This document shows positions 25,282 to 34,553 of a DNA stretch of 64,000 nt, piece by piece. The DNA is from JALZMG01 sp963739975 (GTDB taxonomy: Bacteria; Actinomycetota; Acidimicrobiia; Acidimicrobiales; Ilumatobacteraceae). Under the pieces are notes generated by a model. The model had not been told where the DNA came from and searched no databases. It worked only from the letters and a program-made list of their open reading frames with translations. A program made the position numbers and the translations under genes. Each line of letters starts with the position of its first letter. Positions within the stretch are counted from its first letter, which is position 1. The stretch lies in NCBI GenBank assembly GCA_963739975.1, contig CAVUCK010000008.1, positions 54,765 through 118,764 of the forward strand. Direction: 5' to 3'.

Positions 25282-26490
25282 GTGCGTACGCAGGTGGCGA
25301 TCGTCGGGGCCGGCCCGGCCGGCACGCTGCTGTCGTTGCTGCTGCACCAGGCCGATGTCGACACGGTCGTCGTCGAGCGCCAGACTCGCCAGCACGTGCT
25401 GGAGCGGATCCGTGCCGGCGTGCTCGAATGGGGCACCGTCGAGGTGCTCCGTGATGCCGGTGCGGGGGCGAACATGGATCGTCTCGGCGTCGTCCACGAC
25501 GGGGCGCGTGTCGCATGGGGCGGGCGCTCGCTGTTCTTCGACATCTCCAGCCATACCGGGCGGCACTTCATGGCGTATGGCCAGTCGGCACTGCAGGCGG
25601 ACCTCTACGCCATCGCCGATGAGCGCGGCGTGACCATCTTCGACGAGGCCCAGGACGTCGTGCCCCACGACATCACGACCGGTTCACCGTGGCTGAGCTA
25701 CCGGCATGACGGCGTGGAGCACCGCATCGATGCCGACTTCGTCGTCGGCTGTGACGGGTACCACGGCGTGTGCCGGTCGATCATCCCGGCGAGCCGCATC
25801 ACGACCTATGAGAAGGAGTATCCGTTTGGGTGGCTCGGCATCCTGTCCGAGACGCCGCCGTTGCACGATCTCGTCTATTGCAACCACCCGCGGGGCTTCG
25901 CCCTGGCGTCGCAACGCAACCCGATGCTCAGCCGCTACTACGTCCAGTGCTCGCGCGAGGAGACGGTCGACGACTGGCCGGATCATCGGTTCTGGCCGGA
26001 GCTGCTGGCCCGCCTCCCGGACGAGCTGCGCGCCCAGGTCGTGACCGGTCCGTCGATCGAGAAGTCGATCGCCCCGCTGCGCAGCTTCGTCGCCGAACCG
26101 TTGCGCTACGGCGACATGTTCCTGGCCGGCGACGCCGCACACATCGTGCCCCCGACCGGAGCCAAGGGCCTCAACCTGGCGATCTCCGACGTGCACTACC
26201 TGTCGCGCGGGTTGATCGATCACTTCGACCACGGCGATGATCACGAGCTCGACCGTTACTCCGAGGTCGCGCTGCGCCGAATCTGGAGCTCCGTGCGCTT
26301 CTCGTGGTGGCTGACGTCCCTGCTGCACCGCTTTCCGGGCCAGAGCGCGATGGACCAGCGGCTGCAGGAGACCGAGCTCGACCACCTCGCCGTCTCCGAA
26401 CGGGCGCAGGCGGCGCTGTGCGAGCAATACGCCGGCCTGCCGTTCGAGCGCCGTGCCGGCGACGGCGCGCCCGCCGGTGCCCGCCGATGA
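25282..26490 (+). CDS. pobA: 4-Hydroxybenzoate 3-monooxygenase
   Basis: FAD enzyme converting 4-hydroxybenzoate to protocatechuate. The 402-aa protein is normal PobA length. Seen: FAD motif VAIVGAGPAGTLLSLLL, the RIRAGVLEWGTVEVL segment, the RHFMAYGQSALQADLY substrate region, the DG motif VVGCDGYHGVCR and the GD motif FLAGDAAHIVPPTGAKGLNLA. NADH versus NADPH preference cannot be read. The GTG start lies 8 nt after CATACT, consistent with a leaderless message. Its stop overlaps the gntR start. Confidence 0.95.
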   Translation: MRTQVAIVGAGPAGTLLSLLLHQADVDTVVVERQTRQHVLERIRAGVLEWGTVEVLRDAGAGANMDRLGVVHDGARVAWGGRSLFFDISSHTGRHFMAYGQSALQADLYAIADERGVTIFDEAQDVVPHDITTGSPWLSYRHDGVEHRIDADFVVGCDGYHGVCRSIIPASRITTYEKEYPFGWLGILSETPPLHDLVYCNHPRGFALASQRNPMLSRYYVQCSREETVDDWPDHRFWPELLARLPDELRAQVVTGPSIEKSIAPLRSFVAEPLRYGDMFLAGDAAHIVPPTGAKGLNLAISDVHYLSRGLIDHFDHGDDHELDRYSEVALRRIWSSVRFSWWLTSLLHRFPGQSAMDQRLQETELDHLAVSERAQAALCEQYAGLPFERRAGDGAPAGARR

Positions 26491-27341
26491 CGGCGCACGC
26501 TCCCGACGACGCGTCCGGCACGACCACGGACCTCCTGCGGGCGCAGGTGCTCGACGGAACGCTGGCGCCTGGCTCGCGCCTCGTCGAACTGCACCTCGCC
26601 GACCAGTACGCCGTCAGCCGGGCGGCCGTGCGGGCGGCGATCGGCGAGCTGGCCAAGGAGGGACTGGTCGACCGCCAGGCCAACCGGGGCGCGACGGTCC
26701 GCCGCGTCGCGCTCGACGAGGCGATCCAGATCACGGAGGTGCGCAACCTTCTCGAGAGCTTCATTGCCGCGAGAGCAGCGATGATGGTGACGGCCCCCGA
26801 GCGCGACGAGCTGGCGTCGATCATCGAGCAGATGGGTGACGCCGTGCGGCGCGACGAGCTGGCCGCGTACTCGGACCTCAACGTCGTGCTCCATCGACGC
26901 CTGCGTGAGATCAGCCGCCACGCCGTCGCCGCCGACCTCATCGCCAACCTCCGCAACCGGGCTGTCCATCACGAGTTCCGTCTGGCGCTCATCCCCGGCC
27001 GCGCCGCCGTCTCGCTGCCGCAGCACGCGGCCATCGTCGACGCCGTCGTCGCTGGCGATGCTGGCCGCGCCGAGCGGGCGATGCGCGAGCACCTCGATTC
27101 CGTGGTCGACGTGCTTGCGGCGCTGGGCCGCGGTCGACCGCCGCGGCTGAGTCTTCGAGGCCGCCCGGCGCTGCCCCGCCCATCGCCCAGAAGGCGAAAT
27201 GAGACGCTGCCCGCCCAGATCAAGCTCTCCCTGACTCAGCGCCGGCGTTGGCGACGGCGTCCCCGGTGGAACAGGTCCAAGACGACGGGCACGACGCCGC
27301 GGCGGAAGAAGAGGAAGAGCACGACGATCACGACGCCGTAG
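26487..27341 (+). CDS. GntR-family (FadR/VanR subgroup) transcriptional regulator
   Basis: 284 aa from the ATG at 26487, which overlaps the pobA stop (ATGA). The N-terminal winged helix (LLRAQVLDGTLAPGSRLVE, VSRAAVRAAIGELAKEGLV, then RGATVRRV) is followed by an FCD ligand domain with metal-ligand residues (EVRNLLES, LNVVLHRRLREIS, PQHAAIVDAVVAGD-AGRAERAMREHLDSV). The family is usually 220-240 aa. The extra roughly 50 residues are basic and low in complexity and overlap the livM 3' end by 106 bp on the other strand, so they probably carry no function. I infer that it represses the island through the TTGTnGACA sites and is induced by a hydroxybenzoate or pathway intermediate. Confidence 0.85.
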   Translation: MTAHAPDDASGTTTDLLRAQVLDGTLAPGSRLVELHLADQYAVSRAAVRAAIGELAKEGLVDRQANRGATVRRVALDEAIQITEVRNLLESFIAARAAMMVTAPERDELASIIEQMGDAVRRDELAAYSDLNVVLHRRLREISRHAVAADLIANLRNRAVHHEFRLALIPGRAAVSLPQHAAIVDAVVAGDAGRAERAMREHLDSVVDVLAALGRGRPPRLSLRGRPALPRPSPRRRNETLPAQIKLSLTQRRRWRRRPRWNRSKTTGTTPRRKKRKSTTITTP

Positions 27342-28258
27342 ATGAGGAGGCGCAGCTCCCGGTAGTCGACGAGGAACTCGTCGAGCCACGTGAACGTGGC
27401 CGCACCGACGACCGGTCCGAGCAGCGAGCCGATCCCGCCGAACGCCAGCATCACGAGGACGAGCACGTCGACCTCGCCGAACGCGTACGTGCTGGGGCCG
27501 ATGAACCCCCGCCCACTGTGGGCGTACAGCGCGCCGGCCAGCCCGAACATCGCCGACCCGAGCGTCCCGGCGAAGACCCGGTAGCGGGAGACGTCGACGC
27601 CGGCCAGTTCGGCCGCCAGCTTGTCGTCGCGCAGGGCGCGGAACGCCCAGCCGGTGCGCGAGCGCTGCAGCAGTCGGAAGACGACGAGGTACACGACCAG
27701 GAGGCCGAGGAACACGTAGTAGGTGGGCACTCGTTCGCGCAGGATGGTGTCGCCGCCCGCATCGATGAACAGGCCGGTCTCGCCGCCGGTGAGGTCGCGC
27801 CGGCCGAGGATCAGGTTGTCGAACGCCAGCGAGAAGGCGAGTGTGACGATGCCGATGAAGATCGTCTCCAGCGCCCGCTTCACGGACACCCACGCCAGCA
27901 GGCCACCGATCAGCGCCGAGCAGAGCGTCGCCACCATGATGGCCAGGATCATCGGCAGCCCGAGGCGATCGGAGAAGATCGCCGAGGCGAACCCACCGAC
28001 GCCGGCGAGTGCGCCGACACAGAGGAACAGCTGGCCGGTGCTGCCAAAGATGATGTTGAAGGCGACTGCGTACCCGGCGAACAGCAACCCGTCGGTGACG
28101 GCCCCCATCATCGACCCGGAGTCGCCGTAGCGCAGCGGCACGAGCGCGAGGAGCACGGCGGCCGCGAGCACCGGTGCATAGGCGAGCAGCCGGCGACCCA
28201 CCGACTGGCCGACCGGCGACGCCACCGTCGTCGCCGTCGACTCCTCGACGACGGTCAT
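27236..28258 (-). CDS. livM: Branched-chain amino acid-type ABC transporter permease LivM
   Basis: 340-aa inner-membrane permease of the HAAT family. Eight to ten hydrophobic segments, the FNIIFGSTGQLFLCVGALAGVGGF signature and the cytoplasmic coupling segment RTGWAFRALRDDKLAAELAGVDVSRYR typical of LivM. The C-terminal tail is basic (HRGRRRQRRR). The start ATG overlaps the livH stop. The gene sits in the aromatic island and is bounded by its regulator, so the transporter most likely takes up hydroxybenzoates or protocatechuate rather than amino acids (inference). Confidence 0.9.
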   Translation of the reverse strand: MTVVEESTATTVASPVGQSVGRRLLAYAPVLAAAVLLALVPLRYGDSGSMMGAVTDGLLFAGYAVAFNIIFGSTGQLFLCVGALAGVGGFASAIFSDRLGLPMILAIMVATLCSALIGGLLAWVSVKRALETIFIGIVTLAFSLAFDNLILGRRDLTGGETGLFIDAGGDTILRERVPTYYVFLGLLVVYLVVFRLLQRSRTGWAFRALRDDKLAAELAGVDVSRYRVFAGTLGSAMFGLAGALYAHSGRGFIGPSTYAFGEVDVLVLVMLAFGGIGSLLGPVVGAATFTWLDEFLVDYRELRLLIYGVVIVVLFLFFRRGVVPVVLDLFHRGRRRQRRR

Positions 28259-29115
28259 CGCGACGACCGTCCGAGGAGGCCGGAAGGTCTGGCGACGATG
28301 GTGACGGCTGCGCACAGCAACAGGACGATCGTGGTGATGTACGTGCCGATGTAGAACGACGACAGTCGGTCGACGATGCCGAGCAGCACGCCGGCGAGAA
28401 AGGCCCCCGACACGCTGCCCAGCCCGCCGACGACGGCGACGATCAGGGCGAGGATCGTGAAGCTGATCGTGTTGTTGACACCGACCGGGCTGGTCATGGA
28501 GCGGGTGACACCGACGAGACCGGCGAGGACGCCGCTCATCGCGAACACGAACGTGCGCACCGCCGCCGGGCTGACCCCACACAGGCGGGCGCCTTCCTCG
28601 TCCTGGATCACCGAGCGCACGCCGCGCCCGAGCGAGCTGTAGCGGAAGAACACGACGAGCACGAGCCCGGCGGCGACGGTGATGCCGGAGGCCAGCAAGC
28701 TGCCCGTCGTCATGCTGACACCGAGGATCGGGACCGGATCGCCGCCGATGCGCAGCGCGAGTTGCTCGACGGGGTAGCGCCACACGAGAAAGCCGTCGAT
28801 GATGAAGGCCACGCCGAGCATCAGCAAGAGTCCGAGCAGCACCCGCCGCTCACCTTCTTGCCGGTACACCGCCCGCATCAAGGTCAGGTCGAGCAGGAGG
28901 AGGACCGCCCCGGCGACGGCGATGCCCAGCACTGCGGCGGGGAACGCAGGGGTGCCAGCCTCGATGACGAGCGCGACGACGATCGCGCCGAGCACGGCGA
29001 TCTGGCCGTGGGCCAGGTTGAGCACGCCGGCGAGCCCGTAGATGAGGGTCAAACCGACGCCGAGCAGGCCGTACTGCAGGCCGAGCACGACGCCGTCGAC
29101 GAGCGCCGACTTCAT
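28255..29115 (-). CDS. livH: Branched-chain amino acid-type ABC transporter permease LivH
   Basis: 286-aa inner-membrane partner of LivM. Signature VLGLQYGLLGVGLTLIYGLAGVLNLAHGQIAVLGA at the N-terminus is cut here by two motif halves: LGLQYGLLGVGLTLIYGL and GVLNLAHGQIAVLGA. The coupling loop RYSSLGRGVRSVIQDEEGARLCGV and AVVGGLGSVSGAFLAGVLLG near the end are also typical. The start codon (29113-29115) lies inside one arm of the family D hairpin repeat, and no ribosome site precedes it. Confidence 0.9.
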   Translation of the reverse strand: MKSALVDGVVLGLQYGLLGVGLTLIYGLAGVLNLAHGQIAVLGAIVVALVIEAGTPAFPAAVLGIAVAGAVLLLLDLTLMRAVYRQEGERRVLLGLLLMLGVAFIIDGFLVWRYPVEQLALRIGGDPVPILGVSMTTGSLLASGITVAAGLVLVVFFRYSSLGRGVRSVIQDEEGARLCGVSPAAVRTFVFAMSGVLAGLVGVTRSMTSPVGVNNTISFTILALIVAVVGGLGSVSGAFLAGVLLGIVDRLSSFYIGTYITTIVLLLCAAVTIVARPSGLLGRSSR

Positions 29116-29175
29116 TGGTGCACCATCGATCTGTGCGACGGGTTCAGCGGAGCGTCCGCGACGTGGCACCAATGA
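29112..29175. repeat. Dispersed hairpin repeat, family D, copy 1 (contains the livH start codon)
   Basis: Arms TCATTGGTGC and GCACCAATGA (10 perfect bp) enclose a 44-nt loop that contains GCGACGGGTTCAGC. A second copy with longer arms is at 50487-50558 and has the related loop segment GCGACGCGATCCAGC. Confidence 0.7.
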
Positions 29176-29211
29176 CCGTGTCGCCGCAGAGCCGGCGACG
29201 AAAAGGCACCG

Positions 29212-29245
29212 CAATGATGGCTCGTTCGCTCGAAGACTCGCTCGT

Positions 29246-29246
<1 letters not shown>
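29212..29246. repeat. Short dispersed repeat, family E, copy 1
   Basis: GATGGCTCGTTCGCTCGAAG followed by ACTCGCTCGTTCAC; it abuts the livF stop codon. Close relatives lie next to the mreD stop (50567-50642) and, inverted, after mreB (52406-52436). Confidence 0.6.
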
Positions 29247-29926
<680 letters not shown>

Positions 29927-29944
29927 GCCGCGGACGCCGCAGGA

Positions 29945-30682
<738 letters not shown>

Positions 30683-30722
30683 CGCCGACCGTGACGTTGA
30701 TTCGGTCGCTCGACCTTCTCGC

Positions 30723-32126
30723 TCATGGCTCGTACGGCTCGAGCGGATCGGGACGGATCAAGGTCTCCGGATACCAGGTGCCGGCTTCGTTGACACCCTC
30801 GGGCGCGGGTCCCTCGCCGATGACGGCGAACAGCGGTTGGGCCGTCGCCAACTCGCCCCACTCGGTCCAACCCATCTCGAACGGGTAGCCGGGCAGGTCG
30901 AACGTGTTGGCATGCAGATACTCGGCGATCGCCGTCGGGTCGTCGCCGACCTCGTCGACGGCCTCGGCGACCATCGTGACGATGCCGTACCCGGCCACCG
31001 CGTCGTCGTCCATGAACTGGTTGTCCGACAGCTCGAGGTACCGGCGGGCGAGGTCGTGGTACTCCTCGCTCTCCCAGTCGGCGCAGTCGAAGTCGGAGTA
31101 ACGGCCGATGGCGGCGTCGGCGGCGCCGCCGACGACGAGCGTCAGCGGCGAGTAGGCACCGGTCACGGGGATGTCGAGCCCGAGGTCGTGGGACTGGACG
31201 GTGATCGCGCCCGATCCCGGTGGGTGGCCCGTGGCGACGAGCAGCTCCGGGCCGAACGCTTCCAGGCTGCGCAGGTACGTCGTGAAGTCCTGCTCTGGCA
31301 CGGGCGCGACCTCGACCTGCAGCTCGATGCCCTCGACCGAGCCGAACTCGGTCTCCAAGGCCGACTTGACCGCCTGACCCCAGCCGTAGTCGGCGATGAT
31401 CGCCCCGACCTTGGTGATGCCCTCTGACTGCGCGTACTGCACGATCGGTCCGGCGACCATCGGCGCCGCCGGCAGGCACGTGCGGAACGTGTAGCGGCTC
31501 TCCCGGGTGAGGATCGTCTCGGCGCCGGCCTTGACGAGCATGAGCGGGACCTCTGACTCCTCGGCGACCTGGGCGGTGGCCAGGCCGACGTCGCTGGAGA
31601 TGATGCCGCCAACCGCGACGACACCGTCCTCGATGAGGCGCTCGAGCTGGCTCACGCCCTCCTCGGCGTTGGACTGGTCGTCGGCGACGACGAGCTCGAG
31701 TGGCCGCCCGCCGGCGCCCCCGGCGGCGTTGATCTCGTCGACGGCGAGCTGCATGCCATCTTGCACCTGGATGCCCCACGGGGCGAAGTTGCCGGTCAAC
31801 GACGTCAGCGCGGCAATGCGGATCGGATCTCCGGTCGGTGCGGGGCCGCTGGCCGCCGTGTCGCCGCCGGTGGTGGCCGTGTCGCCGCCGGTGGTGGCCG
31901 TGTCGCCGCCGGTGGTGGCCGTGTCGCCGCCGGTCGTGGCGGGGCCGGTGCCAGACGTCGCGCTGGCCCCGTCGGTCGCGCCCGTCGCGGTCGCGTCAGT
32001 GGCGACGCCGCCGGACGTGTCGCCGGCCCCGCCCTCGCCGCCGCCGTCGTCGTCGCCGCAGGCGGCGACGAAGATGGAAGTCGCCGCGAGTACGGCGAAC
32101 CACTTCGAACGAGTGCGAGTCAGCAC
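30723..32126 (-). CDS. ABC transporter substrate-binding lipoprotein (LivJ/K type)
   Basis: 467-aa periplasmic-binding-type protein anchored by a lipid. The signal peptide FAVLAATSIFVAACG ends with a lipobox Cys. A linker of about 85 residues rich in Gly/Thr/Ala follows and includes four copies of a 7-residue unit (TGGDTAT) from 21-bp tandem repeats. Then comes the Peripla_BP_6 domain (IRIAALTSLTGNFAPWGI, VDEINAAGGAGGRPLELVVADDQSN, VGGIISSDVG). It is the first gene of the liv operon, set divergent to ligAB, so its ligand is probably an aromatic acid. The GTG at 32126 is preceded by GGAG and a G-run. Confidence 0.9.
   Translation of the reverse strand: MLTRTRSKWFAVLAATSIFVAACGDDDGGGEGGAGDTSGGVATDATATGATDGASATSGTGPATTGGDTATTGGDTATTGGDTATTGGDTAASGPAPTGDPIRIAALTSLTGNFAPWGIQVQDGMQLAVDEINAAGGAGGRPLELVVADDQSNAEEGVSQLERLIEDGVVAVGGIISSDVGLATAQVAEESEVPLMLVKAGAETILTRESRYTFRTCLPAAPMVAGPIVQYAQSEGITKVGAIIADYGWGQAVKSALETEFGSVEGIELQVEVAPVPEQDFTTYLRSLEAFGPELLVATGHPPGSGAITVQSHDLGLDIPVTGAYSPLTLVVGGAADAAIGRYSDFDCADWESEEYHDLARRYLELSDNQFMDDDAVAGYGIVTMVAEAVDEVGDDPTAIAEYLHANTFDLPGYPFEMGWTEWGELATAQPLFAVIGEGPAPEGVNEAGTWYPETLIRPDPLEPYEP
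31858..31941. repeat. Four 21-bp tandem repeats inside the substrate-binding protein gene
   Basis: Three identical copies of GTGTCGCCGCCGGTGGTGGC plus one base, and a fourth with two changes. In-frame length keeps the linker open, so copy number can vary without damage. Confidence 0.9.
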
Positions 32127-32150
32127 GGGTACCCCCAGCTCCGAGCCGCT

Positions 32151-32174
32151 GTTGTCGACCGGATTGTCGACAAT
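32151..32174. promoter_or_regulatory. Putative double GntR operator between the liv operon and ligAB
   Basis: A perfect 12-bp palindrome ATTGTCGACAAT (32163-32174), with a second TTGTCGAC 12 bp upstream (32152). A TATTGT box for the minus strand overlaps the right end (32171-32176). Of the three putative sites of the cluster this is the closest to the FadR-type consensus. Confidence 0.65.
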
Positions 32175-32224
32175 ATTGCACCCTCCGTGTTGCCGCCGCA
32201 AGTGAGGCCGTCAAGACTGGTGGC

Positions 32225-32629
32225 GTGGCCCTCGAGAAGCCGTACCTCGACGTGCCCGGCACGACGATCTTCGACGCCGACCAGGCACGCAAGGGCTACG
32301 GGCTGAACCAGTTCTGCATGTCCCTGATGCGCGCCGACCAGCGCGCCCGCTTCAAGGCCGACGAGCGTGCCTATCTCGACGAGTGGGCGATGTCGGAGGA
32401 GCAGAAGCAGGCCGTACTCGATCGCGACATGAACCGCATGATCGAGCTCGGCGGCAACATCTACTTCCTGGCCAAGATCGGCGCAACGGACGGGCGAAGC
32501 TTCCAGCAAATCGCCGGGTCGATGACCGGCATGACGGAGGAGGAGTACCGCCAGATGATGATCGGCGGCGGGCGCTCACCCGATGGCAATCGCTTCCTCC
32601 ACGAATGGGCGGATCGGGACGACCGCTGA
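32225..32629 (+). CDS. ligA: Protocatechuate 4,5-dioxygenase alpha subunit
   Basis: Small subunit of the extradiol enzyme that opens protocatechuate between C4 and C5. The 134-aa protein has the LigA signature throughout: VPGTTIFDADQARKGYGLNQ, CMSLMRADQRARFKADERAY, GGNIYFLAKIGATDGRSFQQ and IAGSMTGMTEEEYRQMMIGG. The GTG at 32225 is the only start giving the expected N-terminus; it has no good ribosome site. The stop overlaps the ligB start (TGATG). Confidence 0.94.
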   Translation: MALEKPYLDVPGTTIFDADQARKGYGLNQFCMSLMRADQRARFKADERAYLDEWAMSEEQKQAVLDRDMNRMIELGGNIYFLAKIGATDGRSFQQIAGSMTGMTEEEYRQMMIGGGRSPDGNRFLHEWADRDDR

Positions 32630-33480
32630 TGGCCAGGGTCGCCGCCAGCGTTTACACGTCGCACGTGCCGGCGATCGGCGTCGCCATCGATCAGGCCAGG
32701 ACCGACGAGCCGTACTGGCGGCAGCTGTTCGCCGGCTACGAGCCGTCACGGGCATGGATGGCCGACCACACCCCCGATGCCATCGTCCTTGTTTTCAACG
32801 ACCACGCCACCTCGTTCAGCCTCGACATGATCCCGACGTTCGCCATCGGCACGGCCGCCGAGTACGCCATCGCCGACGAAGGCTGGGGGCCGCGCCCCGT
32901 CCCGCCCGTGGTCGGCCACCCGGAGTTGGCCGCGCACATCGCCCACTCGGTGATCCAGCAGGACTTCGACCTGACGATCGTCAACCGGATGGACCTCGAC
33001 CACGGCTTGACGGTCCCGCTCTCGCTGCTGTTCGGTCAGCCGCCCGAGTGGCCGTGCCCCGTCATCCCGTTCGCCGTGAACGTCGTGCAGTACCCGGTGC
33101 CTTCGGGGCGGCGCTGCCTCGAGCTGGGCAAGGCGATCCGTGCGGCCATCGACAGCTATGACGAGCCGATCGACGTGCAGGTCTGGGGCACGGGCGGGAT
33201 GAGCCACCAGCTGCAGGGACCCCGCGCCGGGCTGATCAACTCCGAGTTCGACGCCCGCTTCCTGGACGATCTCATCGCCCGTCCGGCCGAGCTGGCGGCG
33301 ATGCCGCACATCGAGTACATCCGCGAGGCCGGCGCAGAGGGCATCGAGCTCGTGATGTGGCTGATCGCCAGGGGAGCGATGGCCGACCTCAACGGCGGTC
33401 CGCCACTGACGGTGCGCCATCGCTTCTACCACGTCCCTGCCAGCAACACCGCTGTCGGCCACCTCGTCCTCGAGTCGTGA
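32629..33480 (+). CDS. ligB: Protocatechuate 4,5-dioxygenase beta (catalytic) subunit
   Basis: Class III extradiol dioxygenase subunit carrying the Fe(II). 283 aa. The iron ligands expected from the Sphingobium enzyme are present: His12 in YTSHVPA, His59 in NDHATSF and the Glu in EGIELVMWL near residue 241. The catalytic base His lies in GTGGMSHQLQGPRAG. It is about 20 residues shorter at the C-terminus than the Sphingobium protein. Translationally coupled to ligA. Confidence 0.95.
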   Translation: MARVAASVYTSHVPAIGVAIDQARTDEPYWRQLFAGYEPSRAWMADHTPDAIVLVFNDHATSFSLDMIPTFAIGTAAEYAIADEGWGPRPVPPVVGHPELAAHIAHSVIQQDFDLTIVNRMDLDHGLTVPLSLLFGQPPEWPCPVIPFAVNVVQYPVPSGRRCLELGKAIRAAIDSYDEPIDVQVWGTGGMSHQLQGPRAGLINSEFDARFLDDLIARPAELAAMPHIEYIREAGAEGIELVMWLIARGAMADLNGGPPLTVRHRFYHVPASNTAVGHLVLES

Positions 33481-33604
33481 CCACGACACACCCCATCGTT
33501 CAGGCGAACGAGCGGCGCTGGGGGATGGGCACGCTCGGACCCTGGCGGCCTCGCCGACCTTGCCTCCCACCGTGTCGCCCGGGCCCAGAGCGCCCCCGGC
33601 AGAA

Positions 33605-34489
33605 CTACTTGGGTTCGACGTCGAGCTCCTTCGCCGCCTTGGCGATGTCGGTCTGGTACTTGAGCAGGATGTGCAGCGTGTCCTTGGCCGTCTGCTCGTC
33701 GATCGAGTCGAGGTTGAGCAGCAGCAGGGTGCGCGCCCAGTCGAGGGTCTCCGACACGCTCGGCGCCTTCTTCAGGTCGAGCTGGCGGATCGAGCGCACG
33801 ATGCGGGCGATCTGATCGGCCAGGTTCTCGGTCACCTCGGGGACCTTGGCCAGCACGATCTCCTTCTCCCGGGCCAACGTCGGGTAGTCGACGTGGAGGT
33901 AGAGGCAACGCCGCTTCAGCGCCTCCGACAGCTCCCGGGTGTTGTTCGAGGTCAGGAACACCAGCGGGATCTGGGTGGCCTCGATCGTCCCCAGCTCGGG
34001 GATCGACACCTGGTAATCGGACAGGATCTCGAGCAGCAGCGCCTCGGTCTCCACCTCGACGCGGTCGACCTCGTCGATCAGCAGCACCACCGGCTCGGGC
34101 GCCCGGATCGCCTCCAGCAACGGCCGGGTGAGCAGGAACTCGTCGGTGAAGATGTCGTCGTGGACCTCGCTCCACGAGTCGGCGTTGCGGTCGGCCTGGA
34201 TGCGCAGCAGCTGCTTCTTGTAGTTCCACTCGTAGAGCGCCTTCGACTCGTCGAGGCCCTCGTAGCACTGCAGGCGGATCAGCCGCGACCCGGTCATCTC
34301 GGCCACCGACTTGGCGAGCTGCGTCTTGCCCGTGCCCGCCGGCCCCTCGATCAGCACCGGCTTGCCGAGCCGGTCGGCGAGGAACACCACCCCGGCGATG
34401 CCCTCGTCCGCCAGGTAGGCGACGTCGCGCAGGCCGTCACGGACCGCTGGGACGCTCTCGAAGCGGTGGGCCTGGGTGATCGTCGACAT
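33605..34489 (-). CDS. MoxR-family AAA+ ATPase (CoxD-like)
   Basis: 294-aa chaperone-like ATPase. Walker A is GPAGTGKT (residues 49-56), Walker B LLIDEVDR, sensor 1 LVFLTSNNTRE and the arginine motif LKRRCLYLHVDYP. MoxR proteins act with VWA-domain partners to mature metal enzymes or complexes. The matching CoxE-like VWA gene lies at 14126-15607, with the whole aromatic island in between. The start at 34489 lies 8 nt after TAACGT; the frame extends upstream to 34606 but that part overlaps the promoter of the divergent gene. Confidence 0.92.
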   Translation of the reverse strand: MSTITQAHRFESVPAVRDGLRDVAYLADEGIAGVVFLADRLGKPVLIEGPAGTGKTQLAKSVAEMTGSRLIRLQCYEGLDESKALYEWNYKKQLLRIQADRNADSWSEVHDDIFTDEFLLTRPLLEAIRAPEPVVLLIDEVDRVEVETEALLLEILSDYQVSIPELGTIEATQIPLVFLTSNNTRELSEALKRRCLYLHVDYPTLAREKEIVLAKVPEVTENLADQIARIVRSIRQLDLKKAPSVSETLDWARTLLLLNLDSIDEQTAKDTLHILLKYQTDIAKAAKELDVEPK

Positions 34490-34496
34490 CGGGGGC

Positions 34497-34502
34497 ACGT
34501 TA
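34497..34502 (-). promoter_or_regulatory. -10 hexamer TAACGT of moxR
   Basis: TAACGT with 7 nt before the ATG at 34489, no ribosome site. Confidence 0.45.
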
Positions 34503-34539
34503 CTGGCGCGGCCCGCCAACCCTTGGGCCGGATCAGCCG

Positions 34540-34545
34540 TACGCT
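34540..34545 (+). promoter_or_regulatory. -10 hexamer TACGCT of the CbxX-type gene
   Basis: TACGCT with 8 nt before the GTG at 34554. It is divergent to the moxR box 38 bp away. Confidence 0.45.
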
Positions 34546-34553
34546 GCGCCGCC

